A stretch of 64,000 nt of DNA, from positions 2,852,001-2,916,000 of the forward strand of contig NZ_CP010897.2 of assembly GCF_000934605.2 (NCBI RefSeq), given 5' to 3'. The notes under the pieces were generated by a model. That model was not told where the DNA came from and did not search any database. It saw only the letters and a list, made by a program, of their open reading frames with translations. The stretch comes from Pandoraea vervacti. Its GTDB lineage: Bacteria; Pseudomonadota; Gammaproteobacteria; Burkholderiales; Burkholderiaceae. Both the position numbers and the translations under genes were made by a program. Every line of letters starts with the position of its first letter. Position 1 is the stretch's first letter. Shown piece after piece: positions 24,694 through 32,905 of this stretch.

Positions 24694-26142
24694 CTATAGC
24701 GACGCGATGGAAGCCTTCAGACGCTGGCTCAATGCCATCGCCGTTGCCGGGTCGGGGATGTTGGTAAAGCCCATGAGCAAGCCCGATCGCGCAGGCTGCT
24801 CGCTGTACCAGCGACTCAAGGCGTGCACCGCCAGTCCCTGTGCGTGTGCCGCGTCCGCGATCGGCACGTCGTATGGTCGTGCGGCATTGTGTTCGCCGTT
24901 GTGCTTCAGATAGGCCAGCGTCTGAATGCCGCCTGCCTGTGGTTGAACGTAAAAATCGTCGTGAAAGACACTGGCGAGTGCATCGACTAGCCACATGCGG
25001 CGCTCGGCGTAGAGCGTGCGCATCTTGCGAAGATGCCGTGCGAAATGTCCCTGCTCCATGAAATCCGCGACCGTGGCCTGAACGGGAACCGACGCCGGAC
25101 CGCCCAACTGATCGGCGGCAGCGGCAAAGCGGTCGATATGCGTTTCGGGCACGACCAGATAGGCCAGACGAAGGCCCGGGAACAGCACTTTGCTGAATGT
25201 TCCCGTGTAAAGCACGCGGTTGTCGTGGTCGAGACTCTTGAGGGCCGGCAATGGACGGCCGTGATAGCGGAATTCGCTGTCGTAGTCGTCCTCCACGATC
25301 CACGACTGCTGCCTCGCCGCCCAATCCAGCAGCGCCAGTCGCCGGGGCAACGATAACGTCGTACCCATGGGGCTCTGATGCGTCGGTGTGACGACGGCAA
25401 ATTGCGCGTCGGGCGCGTGCCGCACGCCGTAGTCCACGTCGAGACCTTCCTCATCGACCGGGACCGAGGCGAGGCGCATGCCGATGCTCGTCAGGAAATG
25501 TCGCGCGTACGGATAGCCCGGATCCTCGAACCAACCTTGCGCGCCCGGCGTAATCAATGTCCGGCACACGAGATCGAGCGCGGCCCGATAGCCGGGGGTC
25601 ACGAACACCTGTTCTGCCGTGCACGCGATACCGCGGGAGATGCCGAGATACGTCGCGATGGCGTGCCGCAGCGGCAGGTAGCCTGCCGGTTCCGGATAGG
25701 ACAGCGACACGAGATCCATCATGCGTAAGCGTCGCCCGGCCAGACGGACCCAGGTCTTGCGGGGGAACGCGTCGAGCGCGGGAAGGCCAAGTTGAAATGG
25801 ACGCGGTGTGCCGCCTGTTGCCATGGCGTCACGGTGTGGGCGTGCCCGGCGGGCCGGTGCGCTCGGGGAAGATGCGGTCTCGCCGACAGGTGACAGGCGC
25901 GGGGACACGAACGTGCCTGCCGCGCCGCGCGGATCGAAGTAGCCCTCGCTCGTGAGCATCTGGTAGGCGAGCTCGACCGTACCGCGCGCCAGATTGAGTT
26001 CGCTCGCCAGGCTTCGCACCGACGGAACGCGCTCGCCCGACCTGAGCTTTCCCGTCGCGATGGCGTCCCGGTAACGTCGATAAAGCTGGAGATAGAGCGG
26101 TGCGCCGTCACTCGGGCCGGGCTTCAGATAGGGGTGGTCCAT
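24694..26142 (-). CDS. MocR/PdxR-type regulator (GntR domain fused to aminotransferase fold)
   Basis: This 482-residue protein has an N-terminal GntR winged helix (about 15-80: GERVPSVRSLASELNLARGT) and a C-terminal fold-type I aminotransferase-like domain. The PLP lysine is present (Lys318 in YTGTFSKVLFPGLRLAY), as is the Asp-containing EDDYDSEFRY motif. Members sense PLP or a PLP adduct rather than acting as transaminases. It diverges from an AhpD-like gene across 129 bases, which is the usual geometry for a MocR protein and its target. The target link is inference; no vitamin B6 synthesis gene is nearby. Start ATG 26142. Confidence 0.82.
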   Translation of the reverse strand: MDHPYLKPGPSDGAPLYLQLYRRYRDAIATGKLRSGERVPSVRSLASELNLARGTVELAYQMLTSEGYFDPRGAAGTFVSPRLSPVGETASSPSAPARRARPHRDAMATGGTPRPFQLGLPALDAFPRKTWVRLAGRRLRMMDLVSLSYPEPAGYLPLRHAIATYLGISRGIACTAEQVFVTPGYRAALDLVCRTLITPGAQGWFEDPGYPYARHFLTSIGMRLASVPVDEEGLDVDYGVRHAPDAQFAVVTPTHQSPMGTTLSLPRRLALLDWAARQQSWIVEDDYDSEFRYHGRPLPALKSLDHDNRVLYTGTFSKVLFPGLRLAYLVVPETHIDRFAAAADQLGGPASVPVQATVADFMEQGHFARHLRKMRTLYAERRMWLVDALASVFHDDFYVQPQAGGIQTLAYLKHNGEHNAARPYDVPIADAAHAQGLAVHALSRWYSEQPARSGLLMGFTNIPDPATAMALSQRLKASIASL

Positions 26143-26271
26143 CCGATATGTCCTATTGATTTCGTCAATTCTTGCATCTGAGCGCTAGGACATGATTCTC
26201 GTAAATTGGTGACGTTGCGACAAGCCCCCGCCATTCGCACTTTGTATCCATTCACTTTCTGGAGAGATTCG

Positions 26272-26703
26272 ATGAGTACGCTTCGTCTATCGTATTGGAC
26301 GTTGTCCAATGCGGCCTATCAAGGGTTCACAGCGACCAAGAAGGCGCTTGAGAAGAGCCCGCTGGGCAAGCCACTGGTGGAACTGGTGTATCTGCGCGTG
26401 TCGCAGATCAATGGATGCGCGTTTTGTCTGGAGATGCATGCGAAGGCGCTTCGCGCCGACGGCATGCCGGATCGCAAGATCGACAGCCTAGCCGGTTGGC
26501 GCGTGAGTTCGCATTACAGCGCCCGTGAGCGCGCCGCCCTGGAATGGACGGAGTCCGTCGTCGCCATCGATCGCACACACGCGCCGGACGAAGATTTCGC
26601 CCCGCTGCGCGAACACTTTTCAGATGCAGAAATCGCTGATCTCACCTTCGCCATCGCGTTGATGAGCGCGTTCAATCGCCTGGCGATCGGAATGCGGCAG
26701 TAA
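26272..26703 (+). CDS. AhpD-like carboxymuconolactone-decarboxylase-family protein
   Basis: This 143-residue all-helical protein has the redox CxxC centre INGCAFCLEMHAKALR (Cys at about 43 and 46) followed by the conserved His, as in AhpD alkylhydroperoxidases. Its family typically reduces peroxides or acts on small organic substrates; the exact reaction here is unknown. ATG 26272 follows GGAGAG by five bases; the open frame reaches 26206, but that would cover the ribosome site and promoter. It diverges from the MocR gene and is convergent with a MerR gene, 59 bases away. The next but one gene to the right, at 28673, is a second member of this family. Confidence 0.8.
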   Translation: MSTLRLSYWTLSNAAYQGFTATKKALEKSPLGKPLVELVYLRVSQINGCAFCLEMHAKALRADGMPDRKIDSLAGWRVSSHYSARERAALEWTESVVAIDRTHAPDEDFAPLREHFSDAEIADLTFAIALMSAFNRLAIGMRQ

Positions 26704-26762
26704 CCTGGTGGCCAACGAAAGGCGCCGTGATCGTCTACGTCGGACGTCGGACGGACGCGGCG

Positions 26763-27245
26763 TCATGACTCACCGGCCGCAACGTAATCCCCTTCCAATG
26801 CCCATCCGTTTGCAATTCCCGGGCATGGCGATACAACGCCTTGCCCGCCTCGCACCGACGCGAGCACGCGCTGCGACGCTGCCTCGCAGTCTTCCCCCTC
26901 CTGGCGGTGTTCGATGGCATCGATCAGCGCGATCAGGCTGCGTTTCGATGCCGCCAGATTTCGCTCCAGCGCGTCGATTTCGCCGACCTTGCGGCGCAGC
27001 ACGTCAAGCAACTTGTCGTGCGGCCATGCCTTGAGATCCGGCGGCAGGATCGTGCGGATCTCATCGAGCGAAAATCCGGCGCTCTGAGCTCGGCGGATCA
27101 ACCCTAGCCGCGTCAGCGCGTCGTCGTCGTACTCGCGATACCCATTGGATTGCCGCTGCGCATTCGGCAGCAATCCCTGCGCCTCGTAAAAGCGGATGCG
27201 CGACGCCGCCAACCCGCTCGCCTGCGCCAACTCACCGATCTTCAT
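26763..27245 (-). CDS. MerR-family regulator of the adjacent reductase
   Basis: This 160-residue protein has a MerR winged helix (MKIGELAQASGLAASRIRFY), a wing (SNGYREYDDDAL), a long dimerisation helix (about 80-115) and a short C-terminal tail with one Cys, as in small-molecule or redox responsive members. ATG 27245 follows GGGAGAGG; a longer frame to 27371 would cross the divergent promoter. The promoter of the divergent reductase gene has the 19-bp spacer and central palindrome that MerR proteins twist, so this protein very probably activates it. The inducer is not evident; electrophiles or quinones are typical for old-yellow-enzyme targets (inference). Confidence 0.85.
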   Translation of the reverse strand: MKIGELAQASGLAASRIRFYEAQGLLPNAQRQSNGYREYDDDALTRLGLIRRAQSAGFSLDEIRTILPPDLKAWPHDKLLDVLRRKVGEIDALERNLAASKRSLIALIDAIEHRQEGEDCEAASQRVLASVRGGQGVVSPCPGIANGWALEGDYVAAGES

Positions 27246-27262
27246 CTTTCCTCTCCCGCCAC

Positions 27263-27293
27263 TTGACATTAAAGTTAACTTTAAGGTTATCGT
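27263..27293 (+). promoter_or_regulatory. MerR-type promoter with 19-bp spacer and 16-bp palindrome
   Basis: The -35 box TTGACA (27263-27268) and a -10-like TATCGT (27288-27293) are 19 bp apart. The spacer holds the perfect palindrome TTAAAGTTAACTTTAA (27269-27284). A long spacer with a central dyad is the hallmark of MerR-activated promoters. It drives the reductase at 27329, and the divergent MerR gene starts 18 bases from the -35 box. Confidence 0.85.
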
Positions 27294-27328
27294 CCTGTTA
27301 TCGTCAACGGAAGATTCGAGGCACGAAC

Positions 27329-28603
27329 ATGACCTCCATGCCCCCCACCCCCTCCATCCCCCAGGCAACAACCCTCTTCACACCGCTCACGCTGCCCAAC
27401 GGCGCGTCGATCCCCAACCGCATTGCCAAGGCGGCGATGGAGGAGAACATGGCCGATGCCGATCACGCGCCGTCGGATGAACTGATGCGCCTGTATGACG
27501 CCTGGGCCAAGGGCGGCGCAGGGTTGATCATCACGGGCAACGTCATGATCGATGCACGGGCGATGACGGGACCCGGCGGGGTTGTCCTCGAAAATGCCGA
27601 GCACTTGCCCCGCTTCCGCCAATGGGCGCAAACCGCACGGCAACACGGTGCGCAGGTCTGGATGCAACTGAATCACCCGGGACGTCAGATGCTCTCGGCG
27701 CTGGGGCAACAAACCGTTGCCCCGTCGGCGGTCGCCCTCGACCTCGGCAAGCTCTCCAAGCGCTTCGCCGTGCCCCGTGAGATGGCCGAGGCAGACATTG
27801 CCGATGTCGTCGAGCGGTTCGCACGCAGCGCCCGGCTGGCAGAGCTAAGCGGATTCACCGGTGTCGAGGTCCATGCCGCGCACGGGTATCTGCTCAGCCA
27901 ATTCCTGTCGCCGTTGACGAACCAGCGAGGCGATCGCTGGGGCGGCAGTCTCGAGAATCGTGCGCGGTTGTTGCTGGACGTTGTGCGGGCGGTGCGCGGT
28001 GTTGTCGCGCCGGACTTTGCCGTTGCGGTAAAGCTGAACTCGGCGGACTTCCAGCGTGGCGGATTCGGGCCGGACGATGCCCGTCGCGTCGTCGAAATGC
28101 TCGGCTCACTCGGCGTCGACCTCGTCGAGCTGTCTGGCGGGAGTTACGAAGCGCCCGCCATGCAGGGAGAAGCGCGCGACGGACGAACGCTGGCCCGCGA
28201 GGCATACTTTCTGGAGTTCGCACGCGAGACCCTCGCCGTGGCCAGCATGCCGTTGATGGTGACCGGCGGCATTCGTCGGCGCGCGGTGGCCGAGGAGGTG
28301 GTGGCAAGCGGCACGGCGATGGTCGGAATGGCCACCGCGCTTTCCATCGAACCCGCCCTGCCGAATCAATGGAAGGCAGGACAGACGTCAGCCCCGAAAC
28401 TCAGGCCGATTCAGTGGAAAAACAAGGCCTTGGGGTCGTTGGCCAACATGGCCGTCGTGAAGTTTCAGCTCAAGCGCCTGAGCGCCGGGCGCGCGACCGA
28501 CTCCGAGGTGTCGCCCTTGCGTGCGCTCATCGCCCAGCAGTTAGGGGCAGCGTGCCAGACGCGACGGTATCGTCAATGGATGGCCCGCAGCGTCCCGCAA
28601 TAA
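27329..28603 (+). CDS. NADH:flavin oxidoreductase, old yellow enzyme family
   Basis: This 424-residue FMN-binding TIM-barrel enzyme reduces activated C=C bonds. Recognisable motifs are LPNGASIPNRIAKAAM at the N-terminus, QLNHPGRQ, the catalytic HAAHGYLLSQFLSP region, and NQRGDRWGGSLENRARLL, then VTGGIRRRAVAEEVV for phosphate binding. It resembles the 2,4-dienoyl-CoA-reductase-like branch without the extra C-terminal FAD/FeS domains. ATG 27329 lies 36 bases after the -10 box of a MerR-type promoter. A 10-bp triple repeat overlaps its stop codon. Substrate is unknown; detoxification of electrophiles fits the MerR control. Confidence 0.85.
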   Translation: MTSMPPTPSIPQATTLFTPLTLPNGASIPNRIAKAAMEENMADADHAPSDELMRLYDAWAKGGAGLIITGNVMIDARAMTGPGGVVLENAEHLPRFRQWAQTARQHGAQVWMQLNHPGRQMLSALGQQTVAPSAVALDLGKLSKRFAVPREMAEADIADVVERFARSARLAELSGFTGVEVHAAHGYLLSQFLSPLTNQRGDRWGGSLENRARLLLDVVRAVRGVVAPDFAVAVKLNSADFQRGGFGPDDARRVVEMLGSLGVDLVELSGGSYEAPAMQGEARDGRTLAREAYFLEFARETLAVASMPLMVTGGIRRRAVAEEVVASGTAMVGMATALSIEPALPNQWKAGQTSAPKLRPIQWKNKALGSLANMAVVKFQLKRLSAGRATDSEVSPLRALIAQQLGAACQTRRYRQWMARSVPQ

Positions 28604-28625
28604 CGCGCAATAACGGGCAATAACG
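28596..28625. repeat. 10-bp tandem repeat across a stop codon
   Basis: CGCAATAACG occurs at 28596-28605 and 28606-28615, with GGCAATAACG at 28616-28625. The first unit contains the TAA stop of the reductase gene (28601-28603), so each later copy repeats an in-phase or shifted stop. Confidence 0.75.
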
Positions 28626-28672
28626 CCCGGGACGTGCAGGCATGCAGACATCGAACTCGCTTGTTCGCTCGC

Positions 28673-29065
28673 TTATTCGAAAGCGGGATCGATGGGCACA
28701 CGGTAGCCGACGGCGAGCCGATTGGTCTCGTTGGCCATACCGACGACGGCCAGCAATTCGCCGAACATTTCGTCCGTCATTCCGGCCCGCCGCGCGCCTG
28801 CCGTGTGACTCGCCACGCAGTATCCGCAGTTGTTGGTGACACTGACGGCCACGTAGATCAACTCCTTCACGAGGGGATCGAGCGCTCCCGCAGACATGAT
28901 GTCCTTGAGACTGCCCCAAGTGCGCTCGAGGGTCGGGGGATGCTGGGCGATGTATTTCCAGAAGTTATTGACGTCGGGGACACCGCGAGCGGCCTTGATG
29001 TCATCGAAGACGGCTTTGACTTCAGGCGAGGCGGCGGCGTATTCGACAGGCGTTTGCTGACTCAT
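28673..29065 (-). CDS. AhpD-like carboxymuconolactone-decarboxylase-family protein
   Basis: This 130-residue helical protein has the core VSVTNNCGYCVASHTAGAR, that is, the CxxC-x3-H redox centre of the AhpD group (Cys at about 80 and 83). It is complete relative to the family. ATG 29065 is preceded by TCCTCC read in reverse (GGAGG-like) a few bases upstream. It is convergent with the reductase gene (69 bases) and precedes nothing on its own strand, so it appears monocistronic. Two unlinked small AhpD-like genes on both sides of an old yellow enzyme hint at a shared peroxide or quinone stress role, which is inference. Confidence 0.82.
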   Translation of the reverse strand: MSQQTPVEYAAASPEVKAVFDDIKAARGVPDVNNFWKYIAQHPPTLERTWGSLKDIMSAGALDPLVKELIYVAVSVTNNCGYCVASHTAGARRAGMTDEMFGELLAVVGMANETNRLAVGYRVPIDPAFE

Positions 29066-29127
29066 GGAGGAAATGCGCCGAAACGGCGTTCGTGGAAGTG
29101 AGAACGTAGGTTACAAGTTTTCACTGC

Positions 29128-30741
29128 TCAGGAGGTCACGGCGTGCAACCGAGTGCGGGCCATCCCGGTAGTCCCCGCCATCGGTCCCGCGTCGTCGCTC
29201 TCCTGCGTCAGACGAAACACTGCGACGGCGGCCTTGAGCGCCTCGGCCTGTTCCGCGAGCGACTGCGCTGCGGCCGACGCCTGCTCGACCAACGCGGCGT
29301 TCTGCTGTGTGACCTCGTCCATCTGCGTCACCGCGCGTGCCACCTGGTCGATGCCGGCCGTCTGCTCCTCCGACGCCGCCGAGATTTCCGCCATGATGTC
29401 CGTCACACGTTGCACGCTGGCGGCAATCGTGTGCATCGCAGCGCCCGCCTCTCCCACGATCCGGCTGCCTGCGGCCGAACGCTCGGCGGACGCTTCGATA
29501 AGCGTCTTGATGTCTCGCGCCGCGCTTGCCGAGCGCTGCGCGAGCGTGCGAACCTCGCCGGCGACAACAGCGAAACCACGCCCCTGCTCGCCCGCCCTCG
29601 CGGCTTCCACCGCCGCGTTGAGCGCCAGAATGTTGGTTTGAAATGCAATCCCGTCGATAAGCGCGATGATGTCGCGAATCTTGGCGGAGCCGGCATCGAT
29701 GGCCCGCATCGTGTCGGTCACTTGGCTCATGGCCGAATCGCCCGCGCCGGTCTGCTCGCTCGCCTCGCGTGCCAATTGGTTCGCCGTGCGCGCGTGCTCC
29801 ATGTTCTGCCGCACCGTGCTCGTGAGCTCCTCCATGCTTGCCGCCGTCTCTTCGAGCGACGCCGCCTGCTGTTCGGTCCGCGCCGACAGATCGAGATTGC
29901 CCGCGGCGATCTCACGCGCGCTGGCCGCAATCGCCTCACCGCTCTTTCGCACCTTGGCCACGGTGTCGTTGAGTTGCGCCTTCATGTTGCCCAGCGCGCC
30001 CAGCAGGCGCCCCATCTCGTCGCTCGATGTCACATGCACCGGGCGTTGCAGATTCCCGCCGGCAATTTCCTCGAAGTGTTCGAGGACATCGTCCAGCGGA
30101 CGCGTAATCGCACGGTTCAACGAGCGCGCCGTGAGAATGGCAGCGATGATCGCAAACCCGATGGCGCATAGCGTGAGCGCGAACAATCGATCATAGGTGG
30201 CGACGGCCGAATCGAAGCTGGATTTGGCGCGCGTGTCGTAGAGCGTCTTGAGCGCATCGTTGGCGTTGACGTACGACGTGTAGCGCTTGCCGAGCACAGC
30301 CGCCTGCGCGTAGTACACATCGGTCTGTCCGGCAGCAATGCTGTTCTGGGTCGACGTGAACGCCTCCCTGAGCGCCTGGCGCGCCGCCGTCACCTGCGCT
30401 GCGAGACGCTGCTCCTCGGCGTCCGACGGCAGCGCCAGATACGCTTGCCATGCCTTCTCCGATTCGCCCCAGTACTCGGTGCCCTTCCTGACGTCGGCGG
30501 ACTTCACGTCCTCGCTCGGCGCCTGGGGCGCGCGCAGCACCACGGCCCGCGCGCGGCCAATGTGAATCTCCGCCTCGCCCAGCAAGCGCGTGCTGGCCAG
30601 TTCCTTGTCGTATACCTCGCGCAAACTCCCGACCGTGTCTCTCAGGCCGAGCAGCGCAAGGCCTCCGATGATCAGCACCAGGCCTGCCAGACCGGCCACG
30701 GCCATACGCAGTCGCCAACGAATCGTCCAATTTTTCAACAT
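29128..30741 (-). CDS. Methyl-accepting chemotaxis protein with four-helix-bundle sensor
   Basis: This 537-residue membrane chemoreceptor has TM1 at about 13-33 and a periplasmic helical sensor of the TarH/4HB type (34-187). TM2 is at about 188-210, a HAMP domain follows (211-265), and a long signalling coiled coil has the highly conserved tip IDGIAFQTNILALNAAVEAA. The C-terminal segment lacks the NWETF-like CheR-binding pentapeptide, so adaptation would depend on other receptors. ATG 30741 (MLKNWTIRWRL) was chosen; the open frame runs on to 30912 but encodes an unlikely leader. Ligand cannot be told from the sequence. It stands alone, with a 467-base gap upstream. Confidence 0.92.
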   Translation of the reverse strand: MLKNWTIRWRLRMAVAGLAGLVLIIGGLALLGLRDTVGSLREVYDKELASTRLLGEAEIHIGRARAVVLRAPQAPSEDVKSADVRKGTEYWGESEKAWQAYLALPSDAEEQRLAAQVTAARQALREAFTSTQNSIAAGQTDVYYAQAAVLGKRYTSYVNANDALKTLYDTRAKSSFDSAVATYDRLFALTLCAIGFAIIAAILTARSLNRAITRPLDDVLEHFEEIAGGNLQRPVHVTSSDEMGRLLGALGNMKAQLNDTVAKVRKSGEAIAASAREIAAGNLDLSARTEQQAASLEETAASMEELTSTVRQNMEHARTANQLAREASEQTGAGDSAMSQVTDTMRAIDAGSAKIRDIIALIDGIAFQTNILALNAAVEAARAGEQGRGFAVVAGEVRTLAQRSASAARDIKTLIEASAERSAAGSRIVGEAGAAMHTIAASVQRVTDIMAEISAASEEQTAGIDQVARAVTQMDEVTQQNAALVEQASAAAQSLAEQAEALKAAVAVFRLTQESDDAGPMAGTTGMARTRLHAVTS

Positions 30742-31208
30742 TTGCGCTTCCGCCTTTCTTTCCTGTTGGTGGCCACCGACAGCGGCAGCCGCCTTACCGC
30801 CCCCGCACGATACACGTTCCGGTGCGACAGTATTAGCGGCTCCAACGGCGCGAGCGCAAAAAACTTGAGACGGGACGTCCGACACGGCGCTTGTTCCGGC
30901 AATTGCCTGCAATATCGGGGGATATCGGCGCCGAATGCGTCACACTGGTGCGGGATTAGCGTCTGTCAGACGCGATTGGAAAGACGATGAAAGGGACGCG
31001 GCGACCGGCTGCCGTCGCCACTGGCCGGCGATGGCGAAAACTACATCGATTTGTACGAAGCGCACTCGCTGCGACCGACAGACGACGCCGTGCACGCCGC
31101 AACAGACCGACGCTACCGGCCAACACCACAGGCGAACTGCGCGCGCACGGAATTTGCATGGGATAGGACTTCGGACCCACGTCCTTACCCGAGAGGAACG
31201 TCAACGTC
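30742..31208. other. 467-base intergenic region
   Basis: The region lies between the divergent chemoreceptor and PSD-like genes and should contain both promoters. I find no convincing coding frame, tRNA, long palindrome or sigma-28 promoter. GAGAGGAACG at 31191-31200 is the probable ribosome site of the PSD-like gene. Confidence 0.4.
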
Positions 31209-32477
31209 ATGACGTCAATCGCCCGTTCCGCAACGCATCCCGCTGCAACGCCGTCGTCCCGTCGTCGCCTTGGCGCATGGATTACCGAAAACGAAACGGC
31301 CATCGCCGACCTGCGCGCCGAGTTCGTTCGACGCGCCCGCCACCGCAGCATCACGGAGCCATTGAGTCCCGCTGTCGGTCGCTTGCGAGCCTGCATCGTG
31401 GACGACCCCGTACGCCGCATGGATCTTAACCGGGCCATCGAGCAAGCGCTGGACGACGGACATCGACTCGGCTTCGAGGATATCGACACGCTCATCCACA
31501 CCCTCGATTTCGTCGTGACCACGGCGCCGGCGTTCGACCACAAGAGTCTGATCGTCTGCCCGGTCAACGCGTTGCTCGACTGGCTGATGTGCATGCCGTC
31601 GGGCTACGCGTTCTTTCGCGACCCGGAATTCAACCGCTGCATGCGCGACGTGCTCACGCAGTGGTGTCAATTCTTGAGCGGCCCCGAGTCACGCACGTTT
31701 CTCAACACGCGCGCGCCGGACGGCTGGCTGAGCGCCGCCGCGCAGGCGCGTCTGAAGCTCCACGAGTTCGAGGTCGACCTGTCACAGCCGTTCGGCGGCT
31801 TCGATTCATGGAACGCCTTCTTCACTCGACGCTTCAAGCCGGACGCCCGCCCGATTGACGCGCCGCACGACACGCGCGTCGTCGTGAATGCCTGCGAGAG
31901 CACGCCCTACCACGTCCGGCGCGACGTGCGCATGCGTGACAGCTTCTGGATCAAAGCGCAGCCCTACTCGCTGATCGACATGTTCGGGGCATCGCACAAG
32001 GCGTTGGCGGCGCCCTTCGCAGGGGGACTGGTGTATCAGGCGTATCTGAGCGCGTACGACTACCACCGCTGGCATGCGCCCATCGACGGGACGATCGTCG
32101 CGGCGTACCGGCTGCCCGGCACGTACTTTTCGGAAACGGAATCGGAGGGAGACGATCAGGCGGGGCTCAACGACTCGCAAGGCTATTTGACGGCAACCGC
32201 GACACGCGCCGTCGTCGTCATCCGGGCGGATGACCCCGCCATCGGTACGTTGGGATGCCTGTTCGTCGGGATGGGAGACGTGTCCTCTTGCGTGCTTCAG
32301 GTGCAGCGAGAGCGCCGCGTGAGAAAAGGCGATCCGCTGGGACACTTCCAATACGGCGGCTCGACCTACTGTCTGGTGTTCGAACCGGGGGTGGTGCAGT
32401 CGCTGACGGTCGATGAGGACAGGTTGCCTGGCGACAAGCCCGTCAAGGTCAATGCCGCCATTGCGACGATCGGATGA
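31209..32477 (+). CDS. Phosphatidylserine-decarboxylase-like pyruvoyl protein
   Basis: This 422-residue protein has an N-terminal region (1-170) of the type attached to a branch of phosphatidylserine decarboxylases, followed by the decarboxylase fold. The conserved YDYHRWHAPIDG segment gives the active-site His. The C-terminal cleavage motif is GGST (383-386) in place of the common LGST, with Ser385 as the residue that becomes the pyruvoyl group. It is distinct from housekeeping Psd: it is longer, lacks a membrane-anchoring N-terminus and is not next to pssA. Members of this branch may act on other amino-acid substrates. ATG 31209 was chosen from the GAGAGGAACG site. It is monocistronic. Confidence 0.78.
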   Translation: MTSIARSATHPAATPSSRRRLGAWITENETAIADLRAEFVRRARHRSITEPLSPAVGRLRACIVDDPVRRMDLNRAIEQALDDGHRLGFEDIDTLIHTLDFVVTTAPAFDHKSLIVCPVNALLDWLMCMPSGYAFFRDPEFNRCMRDVLTQWCQFLSGPESRTFLNTRAPDGWLSAAAQARLKLHEFEVDLSQPFGGFDSWNAFFTRRFKPDARPIDAPHDTRVVVNACESTPYHVRRDVRMRDSFWIKAQPYSLIDMFGASHKALAAPFAGGLVYQAYLSAYDYHRWHAPIDGTIVAAYRLPGTYFSETESEGDDQAGLNDSQGYLTATATRAVVVIRADDPAIGTLGCLFVGMGDVSSCVLQVQRERRVRKGDPLGHFQYGGSTYCLVFEPGVVQSLTVDEDRLPGDKPVKVNAAIATIG

Positions 32478-32503
32478 TGGCCTGACACACTGGCCTGACA
32501 CAC
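32478..32503. repeat. 13-bp exact tandem duplication after the PSD-like gene
   Basis: TGGCCTGACACAC occurs twice head to tail (32478-32490 and 32491-32503), starting on the base after the stop codon. Confidence 0.8.
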
Positions 32504-32571
32504 GCCGATCGCCCGGCGAATCATTCGAACCGGGTCCGTCCGACGCCATGCGTGCGACGGACCTGCCATGC

Positions 32572-32700
32572 TTACAGTGCGCGTTTGACGGTACGCGCAG
32601 CGCCTGAAATGTCCTGCCCGACGCCGTCGACGGTATTACAGCCCGCCAACGCGAACAACGAACCGACCACCAGAAAAAACGCCAAGAAACGCGCCAACAT
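32572..32700 (-). CDS. Entericidin-like small lipoprotein
   Basis: This 42-residue protein starts MLARFLAFFLVVGSLFALAG, a signal peptide with the lipobox LAGC, followed by NTVDGVGQDISGAARTVKRA. This NTxxGxGxDxxxxG pattern is the EcnA/EcnB signature. In E. coli these lipoproteins are an antidote/toxin pair with a role in stationary-phase lysis; here only one gene is present. Ribosome site GAGG stands a few bases before ATG 32700. It has its own 205-base upstream gap shared with the end of dgdR on the same strand. Confidence 0.85.
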   Translation of the reverse strand: MLARFLAFFLVVGSLFALAGCNTVDGVGQDISGAARTVKRAL

Positions 32701-32905
32701 ATCGACCTCGATACAAAAAAGCTGAATAACCCCGGGTTTTCGGCCATCGTTGCCCCCAAAGCCTGAAACCCGAATTCTTGTGGATGACGCTCCGCCGACG
32801 CGAAGGCCGCGACCGTGCACCGTGAAGCAACGCGCAATTGTGCTTCAATTTCCCTCGGACGGGAACGTCCGCGCATCTCCGGCTCGCCGGTCCCGGCCCC
32901 TCGCC

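Noticed and set aside
30742..30900. Possible sigma-28 (flagellar) promoter before the chemoreceptor
   Set aside because: A GCCGCTAA on the minus strand resembles the -10 element, but no TAAA lies at the required distance upstream.
32515..32540. GGTTCGAA-like T-arm suggesting a tRNA gene
   Set aside because: The 3' stem continues wrongly and no acceptor stem, anticodon arm or D-arm can be paired around it.
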